A DNA stretch of 64,000 bases, taken from Numida meleagris (Eukaryota; Chordata; Aves; Galliformes; Numididae). The stretch spans positions 10,842,872-10,906,871 of the forward strand of contig NC_034421.1 in NCBI RefSeq assembly GCF_002078875.1. Reading direction: 5' to 3'. The position numbers and the translations under genes are program-made. This document shows, one piece after another, positions 39,400 through 51,466 of the stretch. Under the pieces are notes generated by a model that searched no databases, had not been told where the DNA came from, and saw only the letters and a list, made by a program, of their open reading frames with translations. How positions within the stretch are numbered: position 1 is the first letter of the stretch; each line of letters begins with the position of its first letter.

Positions 39400-40794
39400 A
39401 CTACTGAAGGGGAAAACAGAAAACAAAAGAAAAGCAACACAACACAACCAGCTCTAAGAAAACAAAAGCCGACAGAAACACTGTAGCCCTAAATAATAAA
39501 ACATAGTTGGGATTAAAGTTCATATTTATCATTTCTGTTAATTTAATTAAGTCACTAATACTAACTACAAGAATTAATTTGGACTGGCATGTTCAAGACA
39601 TTTTTTTTCCGTTTTTCTTCCAAGGAGTAAGAAGATATTCCCATCCCAACATGAATTAAACAATGCTTGTCTACTCACAAAAGCGTATCATTTTAATTAA
39701 GATTTTACAACCATCACTTATTATTTAAGTCTGACCTATATCTCAGGAAGGGAATCTAAACTAACAAGATCAGAGTGCCTTACACAAAGCAACGTGATTT
39801 TAATGAAGTAGCTCAATATCCCATCTGTATTTACTCTGGTACAATTTTGTGATGTACAGGAAACCTCTAAGGAAAGTTATTTCAAAAAGAAACTCACATA
39901 CAGAACAGAAACAAAAAATCTTGGTGATCCAAAACTCTTATTGGTCAAGATGACCATACCCAACACAGCAGCGGCAAGCTCACTGATAAGCATTAGGAAT
40001 GGGTAAATTAGAAAGAATGTAAAATATAGGTAAGTCAGTCATCAAAGATGACGCAGAGGTCTATTATGGCAACGCTAATACCAAAGCAGAAAAAAAGTGT
40101 CTTGCACATTATTTTACAAAACATCACATAGCGTAATTTCTATGCATAAAAAATATCAGTTCACTTAATGCATACTCTCTAACATGTACTTGATAGGAAA
40201 AAGAAGCCTTCTTGATGGCAGACAAGGAGCAAGAACTGCCAACCCTGACACAGCTGGGCTCAGCTATAACACAGCAAAAGCTGGACAATATTACATGAAA
40301 ATTCTTATCGTGCATTGGTTTATTTCTCTTGGAAAACTCACTCTATTCTTCCACGCACCAACACAATCCCAGGTCAGTGACCCCACCACCACTGCTGAGG
40401 AACCTGCAGGACAGTCAATCAACTCAAAAACCTATTTCTCAAAACACGGCGGATTTGTCTGTTATACTCTAAATGTACTCGAGATACCTGCACTTAGTCC
40501 CTTGTGTGGCATTTGTTTGCCATCATCTCATAGCACCTTACCCTACAGTGTACGCTATTAGGCTGGCTACGAGAAAGCTCTAACAAAGCCACATTCCAGA
40601 AGTACAAATACAGATCTCCAAGAACAAAGGGCCTGAATTACCCCTAGCAAAGCAATCGAGTGCTAAACCTTCCCGTCCAGTCTGGACTTCCCCTGCCATA
40701 ATACACGGTCATTTCCTCTGTCAGTCTGCTGGCAGTATCACTGTAAGGGTTTGTCTCCCTAGTGTTTGCATCCACCTTCAGGCAGAGGCAGCCG

Positions 40795-41030
40795 TCAGAT
40801 TTCTTCCAGCTTCTTCGCTGGAATAAGCACGCTCCAGTCCCTCAACTTCAATCATGTGCTCTAGGCTCCCAGCCATCCTGAAAACCTGCTCAGGAGAAGG
40901 TCAGCTTCTCAGTGTATCTCCGGATCTCTGGGGCTCAAAACCAGAGCCGTGCTCTGGGTAACTAGATCAGCACAGCACAGAGGATTGCAACAACTGTCCT
41001 GCACCTGCTGGCTGCACTCCAGATATTGCA
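40795..41030 (-). mobile_element. Possible old CR1 relic, minus strand
   Basis: Read on the plus strand, pieces resemble the reverse complement of the CR1 ORF2 C-terminal region. These are 'CAGCTTCTTCGCTGG', 'ACGCTCCAGTCCCTCAA', then 'ACCAGAGCCGTGCTCTGGG' and 'CACCTGCTGGCTGCACTCC'. The consensus has 'cagcttcgttgc..ctctgga', 'cacgctccagcacctcaa', 'accagtgctgagtagaggg' and 'gacctgctggccacactcc'. The order is right but divergence is high and gaps are needed. It may be an ancient copy, or partly chance. Confidence 0.35.
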
Positions 41031-44000
41031 GATATCTGTGGTTTGTGGGATTTGTGCTGTTAGCCCTCGCCTTAGCAGAACTATTTTCAGCCAGCCAGCT
41101 CCCAGCCTGCACCTGCGTTTATCTTGCCCAAAGGTATGCAGAGGAAGCCAAATGTCAATCTCCTGATGGCACTATTAAGACCTTACAGCTCTACATGCAT
41201 ATATTCTCATCAGTTATTACGTACTGTTCATTTTCTTTCCCATGATCTGCAGACATTTCTCAGTGCATCTCATTTATTAGCAAGTTCCATCTAACTCTAC
41301 AACTGGCAAGCTTTACAGCGACCCAAGTCCAAACCCTTCTGTTCTTCACAACGTTCTGATACCACCTCTAGCTTCTGCAGTTTCATTCACCTCTGGCTCT
41401 GAAATATTTACTGAGAAATAACCTTGAACTTGACAGTTCTCTAGGCAAATGATTATGTCTTCTTTAGATTCCTTCACCTTAGAGTTTTAGCAATTCCAGT
41501 TTATCATCTGCATTTACTCATAACTTCAAAGTGCAAAACAAAACTCAGAAGAAATATGAAGTATTTCAATATTTTAAAAAATACACATATATTCTTTGTG
41601 GAACATAATAGGGTACAGGAGAGAAAATTTTTAAAGACAAAAATGACAGTGCTAAATGTAAAATAATATTAAAGGGTACCACTTTGCTTTATCCATTTAT
41701 TTCTGTCAACTAACATCATCACCAACTGGAAAACATAATTAGTATACAGGTTTAACACATGTTTAACTAAAGAAATTCTGGAGATCAGAAATACCTGAAA
41801 CACACCTAACCTTACACAATGAAAGCACCAGGAGGCCGAAGTCTGTAGTTCTGATTCCTTAACTGAAACTTCTTTCTGAAAGGAAGTTTCCTGACAAGGG
41901 ATGGAAGTTTGTTCTATGTGGTATTTGTGTTAGACAAAAGACATTTCTTTGTCCACCGGATATTCAAACCAGAGCAGCAAAATCTTTTCACAGTATCACA
42001 CATAACTGAATAGAAGGAAATCTCGATTTATTTAAAGTATCACTATCTGAATAACAGGGGAAAAAAAGCCCTATGAAACCCCACTCAATAGATACTTAGC
42101 AGCCAAGGACAAAGCTGCAGCCAGGCTCCTGCGGAACTCTAACCTTTCATTTACTGCCATTTAGGAAGGGCTAATGTCAGACAGTGGATGTAGATGAAAA
42201 AATAGTCCTTAAAAAGAAATTGCTTGCTGCCTGAAAAAAATAGGCGGGCTCAGGAAGTCAGTGATACAGAGATATTTAAGAAAACACTTATTTTGCATTA
42301 TTTGCTATATTGCCCTGATGTTTTAAAGTAACAATATTCCACTTTTTTTTCCTTACTGATGTATTTCCTATGATGTAAATTTGAGCAGGTTCAGAAATAA
42401 AAAGTAACACCAGAATAATAACCTGGAAGTTATGAGACAGTATTTTTTGCTTCACTTTTTTATTGCACGTAAGTGTGGCTTTATGGTTATTTATAAACAG
42501 ATGTGAATCTATCCCTATCATCGCACTTCACTCTGCAAGGGAAAATAACAGAACCCTTGTAACAAGACCTGCAGTGACAAACAATGTTTTCTTAGTCTAC
42601 TTTGTCCAAACTGAGTAAATTAAAGGCATGCTGTGAATAAAACTAAAAACATCGATTTTTGCTTCACAGAATACTCTAGTATGTTAACAGCTGGGATTCG
42701 ATTTCATTTTTCTCCATATATAAATACATTTTAACAAAGGCACAGGTACCGTTTTAAAAACTGACAATAATGTGCTCTCCCAATCGTTACACAACGTGAA
42801 AGCCCCTCAGAACGCAAGTTTTGCCTCTGTTTTGTCTAACTGTCAAGTGCAAGAAATTTGTCACAATCCTTAATGCTTTCACAGTCTGTAAAAAATGCTC
42901 CCACTGCCCTTCAGCTTGTTTTCTCATTTACCTACTTTTTATTTCTAAAATTTTCATCTCCAGGTACCTGTAACTATGTTGCAATGGCATAGCATGCATG
43001 CTTAAGTTAAGCCAGTTACCTAAAGCAAAGCTGTACTGCTTTCCCTGACCAGCAGATACTCTCACAAATGATGACCAAAACCAAGCATTTTGAGCAGCGT
43101 TTTGTTAATCTTCAGATTAAAAAAAGAAAACTAAGGAGCACACATAATGATTTGTATTTCAAAAAAAGACATCCTTCTGTGTCTTCAAATCAGATGAAAT
43201 TGATCGAAATGGAAAACTACAGTCTAAATTTACTGAGTTGAGTTATACTGTATGCATCTCTTTGGACAGAGCCAGTCGGATGGGTGCAATATAAACATAC
43301 CAGATTTGTGAGTCTTTATTTCCTCCATTAGAAACTTTGGGCTGGATGCAGTCTTTAGTCCCTCTCTGTACAAAGCTCCAATGGAAGCCAAGAGCAGATC
43401 TGTCTTGGATCAATGGCATTATATGGCCATCTATAAACAGAAGTCTGCAGGTTGAAAAATAGTCATTATCCTTTTGGTCATGAAACTGGCGGTTTGATAT
43501 CTGAAACTAATTTTTCTGGAACCTAATTATACCTTTCACAGAGCTCCAGATGACACGTTTTGCAGCAGTTAAATTTACCATACCTTGTTCTATGCACATT
43601 ACAGGCAACACAGTGTTTCTGATTGTATACAGATTGGTTGGCAATACGACTGTAAACAGGTGAGATAATTTAACAGCTTGACCCTGCCTCGCTTTTCTAG
43701 TTCTTAAAGAAGCATCCTTCAATTCTGAATACTCTGTGTTACGTGTGTGGATATCCACACAGATGGTTCACCAAATACTAAGTGACCCCATTAGAAACAA
43801 AGGGAAGTTTATTTGGGGTATTTTTATTTAGAAAAGAGCTACTTGTGGGAGCTAGCACAGTATACATGTGGAATATATAAGTTGTTTACCTTATTTAAAA
43901 ATAATGTTATCCCTAGCTTTGGTGAGTTTCCCTATTCTCTAAGTGAAATATTCATTTTCTAAATTAATCTTGTTGGAGGAGAAGGGGCAGAACAGAGGGA

Positions 44001-45239
44001 CTATTGGTCTGAGAGCTCCACTGAAGGGTATATGAAGGAACAAGCTGATTAATATTTTATTAGAAAAAAATAGTAAACGAAAATTGAGAAAAAAAATCAC
44101 AAGATAAACTCCTTACATCAAAAGTTAAAATTCTCCACTTGCTTTTGACAGCTGCTGTTTTTATTATTAAAGGTTTTGCTGAGAGTCTGAATTTTGATGT
44201 TAACATATGAAAATACGTTGACTGGCATAGAAAAACAAACTCATAAATTTCAACTTTAAGTATCTGCTTTAATATATTATTGTACTTTATTGGCAATATT
44301 CCACTAGCAAATGTCTTTTTATTATTGTATCCCCTCTTTGCAATAAAGAGGAATGCTGTTGACTGGCTTCCACTTTGGGAAATATGAAATCATTGTTTCT
44401 TGCTAGCTGTGGGCAAGAAATAGTTTTCAAGCCACACTGAAGTTTCAAAACTGTACTGAGAAAAAATATATATAGCAAGAAATATGCTAGTACTTTTCAT
44501 AAATTTTCAATGCATGGATACAGCAAGATAATTTCCAAGCATAAACAGACCCAGCAGAGGAAATATATTATCTTAAATTCCACTGTGTGACAAAAGATGG
44601 GATGTTTAATAGTGTAAAACAACCAGACTTCAGTCTAGTATGGTATGAAATTTGCAAGAGAAACTTTACTATTTTACATAAGTACTCTAACATCTTTGGA
44701 TAAATTCTGTACCCCTAACTGAGGCAAATTTCCATCAGCTTCAGAGAAATCTTTGCCTGACTACAGATGTACTGCTGAATTCATTCAGAACTTTAGGGTG
44801 TTTGAGTAGCTGGAAAACAAGTAAAAAGGAGACTTAAGGCATTTATCCTAAACTCCACTAGGAGGGTAAAATAAGGAAAACTATGGTGAAAACTTTATGA
44901 GAGAAAAGACATGCCATAGATACTGCACCAAATGCTTGTATGAGTAATGAATACAGCTGCTAACCATATTGTATCCAAGGATCCACAACAAAACTTAACG
45001 ACTCACTGACATCTAGAAAGTTGGTTGCAGAAGGAGGCATTGTCTTACTGTAAACACCAACTGATGGTTTCAGTTGAGTTCCCAGTGGATATAGGTGAAT
45101 TGCAATAAGTGCAATGAAATGTGATGGTTGAGGGCTGTCTTAGGCACAGTGGTCATAAAATGATAGCTTTGGTGAACTAAGAAAGACACTTAGCAGAACT
45201 GCTACCTTGGCTTTCCACAAAACAGCCTTTGCTCTATTG
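41031..45239. other. Unique AT-rich noncoding DNA
   Basis: Nothing identifiable was found: no repeat family, no RNA gene and no coding pattern. Short A and T runs are scattered throughout. The CR1 copy begins abruptly at its right edge. Confidence 0.6.
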
Positions 45240-46098
45240 ACAGGGTCCCTTGGGAGGTGGTTCGAAAAGGGAGTGTACTCAAGGAAGGCTGGGCCTTCTT
45301 CAGGAACAAAAGCTTAAAGGCCTGATGTGCAGAAAGCCAAGCTGTCAGGAGAGAAGGTCAGCCTGGCTGACAAAAGAGCTTCTTCGGGAACTTGGAAAGA
45401 AAAAGAGAGTTTATGAACTCTGGTTAGTCAGCTCAGGAAGACTGTAACAGTATCATCAAGCTGTACAGCAAGAAAGATATAAGGACCAAAGCCCAAGTGG
45501 AACTCTATTTGGCCAGTGCAGTAAAAGACAATAATAAATGCTTTTGTAAATATATTAACAGGAAGGATTAAAGAGAATCTCCATCCCATACTGGATGTGA
45601 AGGGAAGTGCGGTTACAAAATATGAGGATAAGGCAGAGCTACTAAATGCTTTTTTTGCCTTAGTCTTTATTAGTAAGGTCAATTTTCTGCAGGTACCCGT
45701 TCTCCTGGGTTGGAAGACGGAGACTGGGAGTGAGATGAAGGCCCTATAATCCAATGGCAAACTGTAAGTGACCTATTACATCATTTGAATGTTTGTAAAT
45801 CTACGGTGCTGGATGGGATACACCCAAGGGATGGAAAGAGTTGGTGGAGGGGCTTGCCAAGCCACATTTCAGCAAGGCTAAGTGTTGGATGCTGTGCTTG
45901 GGTCACAGCAACACTTTGCAGTGGTGTGGGCTTGGGGAAGAGTAGCTGAAAATCTGCCTGTCAGAAAAGAACCGGGGGTGCTGGTTAACAGTTGGCTGAA
46001 CACTAGTCAGCAGTGTGCCTAGGTGGCTAAGGCAGCCAATGGCATCCTGGCCTTCCTCAGATCAGGGAAGTGATTGTCCCTCTGTACTCAGCTCCTTT
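45240..46098 (+). mobile_element. CR1 LINE copy with RT core deleted, plus strand
   Basis: This is the longest CR1 remnant here. It covers the linker after the endonuclease domain and the start of the reverse-transcriptase region, then jumps to the C-terminal part. Frame 1 (to 45447) contains AWLTKELLRELGKKKRVYELW. Another frame from 45482 reads RTKAQVELYLASAVKDNNKC to a stop at 45569. A third from 45573 reads ENLHPILDVKGSAVTK and AELLNAFFALVF. Thus it has at least two frame changes and stops. Near 45866 the sequence passes from '..GGGGCTTGCCAAGCCAC' (before the polymerase core) directly to '..GCTGTGCTTGGGTCACAGC' (after it), so the catalytic motifs are gone. It ends at about 46098 after 'GTCCCTCTGTACTCAGCTCC', without a 3' UTR or octamer tail. 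Confidence 0.9.
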
Positions 46099-49000
46099 TG
46101 TTAGTGACTGAATTTTCTTACTGACTTATTAAGGAGTATACCTTTGGCCCACATTAACAGTATACTTTATTCATTATCAAGAAATAAAAAGGCATTTGTT
46201 GTTTGCCTGCGAAAATGCTATTCTTCTATTTGTGTTCAGCATGAACATAAGTATTATTGCTCAGAACCATAAAAAAAGCTAGTAGTTTAGCCTGAAATAA
46301 AATATTAATTATAGTACTACTACTACTACCATGCAAACAGAAAAAAAACCTTGTGTAGTTTGGCTCCCTAAAACCAAAAGTAGTCGACTATTGACTGAAG
46401 TCAATTCTGAACTATTGCTTCAGTGGGAGCATACTGTAATGAACCATGAGAAAATTTACATCTCCACCAAAAACTAGCACAATCTGAATCCACTTAGAAA
46501 TGCACCACTGTTTCTGTTTCCATCTTCAGTAGATAATTTTAGCTTTTCAATTGTAGGACTAGGTAACAGGATCTAAAGGTAAAAGATCGATAATACGAGG
46601 TCAGTTTCAAAGAGGTCTCCATTGAGGCCCACATTGAATGACGTGGCTAAACTCAAAACAAGTTTTTGTATTTGCTTTTTGGGGAGGAGTTTTATTTGTA
46701 AATCTAGAATTTTTTAAAAAAAATCATAATTGCCCTGACTTATGAACCATTCTTCCTTCCTCAGTGAAAGATCACATCAGCTAATAACATATCTCAAATA
46801 TATATACATTCCTGCTTCCCAGTCTCTTCCAGTTACTTCCATTACTCTCATCAGTTTTTCAGAGTTATCAGATTTACTTACATGACTTCAAATCTTGCAC
46901 TAGCTATCATGCAGGCACTTTCAATTCCTGTGCTTGCACCAGAATTTTTCTGCCATTGTCACTGTTGTTGCAAAGTAACATGCTATGATTTTTTCACAGC
47001 TACAAGCCCAGTGCTTTGAAAAGCAATTAAAATCCAACATAAGAAGCCAGAGTTCCATTCACAGATGTAATACCAGTACGTTCATCTCAACCTCTCAGCC
47101 TTCCTTAAGTCTAAGCAATTTTGAAAATGAAAGTCATATGAAAGCAGGGCAGTTGTGCAAAGAAACTCAGTTGTATTCTCCAGACTAAGTCCCGATTCTA
47201 GGAATCTTTTCTCAGAAAATTTGAAAACAGAAGAAAAGACATGTCAATTTAAGAAATTAATTAGAGCTCAATTAATTTTAATTTCTTTATAAACCACTTG
47301 AACCACAACCACGTTAAGCTTATCACACAGAGCTTTTCAAAATTCTGCTTTCCCAGATTCAGTCCTGATGACTTCAGGTCAATTATGTTTGCTCACTGTC
47401 ATTCCTTCTCACAATATTTCCAACACTTACCAAACAGTCACCACAATGTATTTCAGAACCATGAGCATGTCTGTTTTACTTGCTTTGCTGAACAGAAGCG
47501 TGGAAGGCCTTCTTAGCACCCAGAGTGCCGCCAGCCAAGTGCAATACATAAATGATCCAATACAGATATGCACAGAAAGAACACTTCACCCTAAGACACA
47601 GTAAGATACTGATGAAGGTTGTGAAAGATACTGCCAGCCAACAGCAAGGAGCCTTGAAATTCACTAACAAGGTGAGCTCTATCTGCATTCTATATCCACT
47701 CTTCTAATAAAAGATGAAGTTAAATAGGTAAGCTCCAGGCTCACAAACTATACAGCTTCCTTCCAGTGAATGCTAGGAAAAAAAAGAAGCTACTCACCAC
47801 ATTGCAGATAGGCTTCTTCCAAAGGTGCTTATACAGATATGCACATCACCAGCACACAGGTTGTTTTCTTCTGAGCTCACACGTTGTCCAGTAGTGCCTG
47901 TAGTGGCACATGCTGCAGCTGTCCTTGCTTTGCACCAAGGCAGCGAAGAGTTTCACTCTTTCCACATCCTCTCAACTGTGAAGTGTGAGATGTGCCAGAT
48001 ACCAAAACAGAGGGATACATGGTCATATATGATACATTTTTGAAGTGCTTTATTTTCCTCCCCCAGTTTGCAGATATTTCATATCCGTATTTCAGCGTGT
48101 GCATCTCAAAAGCAGGGTTTGGTTCAATGTGAAGGTCGATGCAAGAATCCTGAGCAAACAGCACTTGAAGCATAAATTTGACGAGTGCAGAATCTGCTTA
48201 GGGGCTCCAAATAGGTCTTGTGAACATACGAATAGTCTGAAAACAGTACCCAGAATCCATGTCTTGAATGGATATGTATTTCAGGAAGCTACTTATGTTC
48301 GGTAGAGTATGGTCTAGTAATTCTAGGGAATCCACACTGGCTACCCCATCATGCCCTTCAGAGATCCATTTGGAAATGTGGTTCTGTTTAACAGTCAGAT
48401 GTTATCCACTCGTTCATTACAGCTGGGCAGTGTGGTCAGGCAAGCTTCTCTGGCTTCTGCTTTTACTGGCATTAACATGGGAATCCTCCAGGCAAAGCTC
48501 TTCTCTTCACACATGAAGCAAAATACTCTGTCCATCTTGGCAGAATTTGATATTTTCCGTATGTGTGGGCTGAATGCACAATGGCCAGTCTACCTGAAAA
48601 AAAAAGATCATAAAAGTTTGCTAAAGTCTGTCAGTCAAACACAAAGAGCTTCACCTTGAACTGATAAGGTTCACAGGAATTAAGATCAGATAAACCCACT
48701 TCCCTTTTGTGCCCCTGTTACAAAGGTGGAAGACAAAGTTGCGGTGCGTCAAGGTCATATAAATAAACAAAACAACAAACAAACCTTCATTTGATTTACA
48801 AAGAGCCACATCTGCAGGTGGACAGCTGTTCAAAATGCAAACTCAGCTTATCCCTTGGAAACTTTTTTACTTTCATTAAGATTATTTTAAAAAGAAGACT
48901 TGAAACAAAGAAGTAAAAAACTAAAGCCCAAACAAAATATAAACTGTTTACTTCCCGATCTATCCCATTCCATTGACTAAAAGACAAACGGCATTTTTAA

Positions 49001-49993
49001 TGCAACTTTGGGTATGGTTGGATTCTGTATTTGTCTTTATTCTCGCCAATATTTTTTTTTTAACAGACAGATGAATGGGATGACTTTACTTGATTCATTG
49101 GCACTGTTAGAGCACTGACTTCTTTAACTGCAATCATAAATGGTTTCAAGATATGAAACAAGTGTTCCAGCATGGACCATTGAGCAGAATGGAGAACAAT
49201 GCCTTTCCCACTGTCACCACACAAGATATATTTAATGATTGCTACCGTACATTCCGATCAAAAGCTGTTTTAGTCATTTACTACATGGAATTCCATCTTG
49301 TTTATATACTCTGAAAAAGCTGCACAGACAGTAGTAGCTGCTTTTCGGGACTCAGAACTTTGAACTGATCAGAGAAGCATCTTTTATAGACCAAATCTTC
49401 CTACCTCCTTTTATTTTCTTTTTTTGTTATCATATATTTATACAAATGTCTTGAAATACAATAATTCAGCACTAGAAAATGCTAATTATTGGCTAGAAAA
49501 AAAGCATTCAATCTGTAACAATTTAAGTTTACTGCAGCTATAAAAATATTACACCACCACTCCACTTGCAGCTGTTCCTGAAAACCACAATACACTACCT
49601 ACTGTCATTTTCAACACCTTGAAACATTTTTCAGCAGGCAATATTTAGAGCTGTTTGAGAAAGATTAACTTTTCTTCATCAAAGTGTTTCAAAATTTTAT
49701 TTTTATCTGCTTGCAGATGAAAGCTAATACTTGGAAAATTCCTAGAATGTTTTAATTGATTTTGATTTAGCTAAACTGTTGTATTGACTTTGATAACATA
49801 TTTTAGAGAAAATAATCAATTTCAAAAATGTTAAGTGGAATACTTTGATATTGTGTTAAAAAAAAGTGTGATGAAATCATGATATTTTCCTTGAGTAATT
49901 TATTGGATGTCTTCTTTTTCCTAATATCTGTATTGAGCTAACGTAGCTGATCAAAGGAACAAAATCAAATTTAAAACAGGAGTAAAGGAGACT
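46099..49993. other. Noncoding DNA, no recognised element
   Basis: No gene was recognised. A (TAC)5 microsatellite lies at 46315-46329. The 47825-48305 part is GC-richer and open in overlapping frames on both strands (98 codons minus, 86 codons plus), but neither product resembles a known family. The rest is AT-rich unique DNA. Confidence 0.5.
46315..46329 (+). repeat. (TAC)5 microsatellite
   Basis: Five perfect TAC units are preceded by TATAG and followed by CATGC. It is a short simple repeat. Confidence 0.95.
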
Positions 49994-50073
49994 ATTGTTT
50001 TACGGAATAAAATTGTGCTTTCTAATAGTTCGCTGAACATGGAGAATGTAGTACGAAGGAATAAGAACTGAAT
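49994..50073 (+). repeat. Left arm of 80-bp inverted repeat
   Basis: This arm begins ATTGTTTTACGGAATAAAAT and ends GGAATAAGAACTGAAT. It is the reverse complement of 51387-51466 over all 80 bp except one position (C at 50031 against A at 51429). Identity stops abruptly at both ends. It matches no CR1 part or other repeat I recognise. It may be the original copy, because it keeps the CpG at 50031-50032. Confidence 0.97.
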
Positions 50074-51386
50074 ATAACATACCTTCATTAAGAGGTATGA
50101 TTCTAACTTCTCATTTGTAGAAAACAGAAGTTTTTCCAGCATTTAATCAATAAAAGTTTTTCTGTGCTAAAGGTTTCTCTGTTGTTTTTTGTTAAACACA
50201 GTTTCCTGTGTATGTACTTGTTTTAGGAAAAAAGTTTTATAATAGAAGAGCACCCATTGCACTACTTGTCTGTCTCATAAAGCCTTTTGACAAAGTTTGA
50301 GAAGATAAGCTGAGATCATTTTATTTCAGGAAGAAATTCACTAGGTAATTGAAAGCTGACCCACAGGCAGCAGTGTGGCATAGAGACATCCCACTATGAC
50401 CAAGGACAGCTGACCTACGGGCGCTCGCAGTGCAGACCATCTGCTGGCACCCTGTTGCTAAAGCTTGACAAGTTGCTTGCTTCTCGATCAGGCTCAGAGC
50501 ACAAGTGAACATGCTGCAGAGCCTCTCCCTCTGATCTGCTTGCTCCTGACCTACACCTGGCAGCAAGAAGCATAAAACAGAATCAAGTGTATGTAAACTA
50601 CTAGCCAGCTTAGATCGCAAAGCATAAATACAACTCTGATCAGCCCTGCCACTGGCTCACAGGTGATGCCTCTCTGTATAGGGCTATTAAAACTAGATGG
50701 ACTTTCAAACTGCTCACAAAAATAAGGAACAATTTTAACACAAACACGTTTCTGGCAGGAACCGTGTAGATTCTGACCCAGGTATCTTTCCCCAAGTCCT
50801 ATGTGTAATACTGTCTATAATCTATGGTGCTGTTCTTTTGAAACACCTAACAATCCAGTACCTGACCACTCCTCGCAGCAGCCATTTTGCAGACTAGTCC
50901 ATGAATTTGAGATAACTTCTTTACTCCAAGTAAAGCAGATCGCTTATTTCTGAATCTCAGATTATGTACTGTACCCTTAATTGTGCAGTTTGAAAAAGGT
51001 AGGCGATATCCTCAGGATTTCTCTAACCTTTATTTTAGCACACTTCAGGATAGTAACACGGTAATCAATTAAAGCATGCTGATGGCACATGGGGAGCCCT
51101 AAATCTCCTATTGACAGCTCATCAGGGATGTCAGCACTTTTTCGTAATTTTCCATTTAAATGACTCCTTTGTACAAAGCAATCTCAAAGACTCTCAACTG
51201 TTTGTTCACTGTCCCGTGACCCTGCGATGGAGTTTACAGAATTTATACAGTTTGATTTCTCTTTCACACGTTTTTAGCTTTCTTGGTTTGGAGTTTATGT
51301 TGACTTTACAAAGATAGGTAGGTTCAACTCCTGACAAAAAAAAAAAAATCATAAAAAATAAAGAGTAAAATTTCTATTTTTTTTAA
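50074..51386. other. 1,313-bp spacer between inverted arms
   Basis: This unique sequence lies between the two arms. It contains a minus-strand open frame of 99 codons (50321-50620) with many Cys and Ser and no family resemblance, and a 13-A run at 51336-51348 shortly before the right arm. No transposase motif was seen in any frame, so an autonomous transposon is not supported. Confidence 0.6.
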
Positions 51387-51466
51387 ATTCAGTTCTTATT
51401 CCTTCGTACTACATTCTCCATGTTCAGCAAACTATTAGAAAGCACAATTTTATTCCGTAAAACAAT
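51387..51466 (-). repeat. Right arm of 80-bp inverted repeat
   Basis: This is the exact-length partner of 49994-50073 in opposite orientation, with one mismatch. On the plus strand it begins ATTCAGTTCTTATTCCTTCG and ends TTTTATTCCGTAAAACAAT. It is preceded by a short T/A-rich stretch (ATTTTTTTTAA). No duplication of flanking bases is visible around either arm or around the whole 1,473-bp structure. Confidence 0.97.

Larger units (their letters stand above)
34231..40794. other. Unique noncoding DNA with small tandem repeat
   Basis: No gene was recognised. Besides the 20-bp tandem repeat at 34841-34900, there are T runs at 38233-38247 and 39384-39399 and a purine-rich, G-run-bearing tract at 38829-38882. 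The 36900-37100 part is slightly GC-richer without a repeat or coding pattern. Open frames here are short and unremarkable. Confidence 0.55.

Noticed and set aside
49994..51466. Autonomous DNA transposon with terminal inverted repeats
   Set aside because: No transposase motif in the spacer, no target-site duplication outside the arms, and arm ends do not match a known superfamily terminus. Kept only as an alternative explanation for the inverted repeat.
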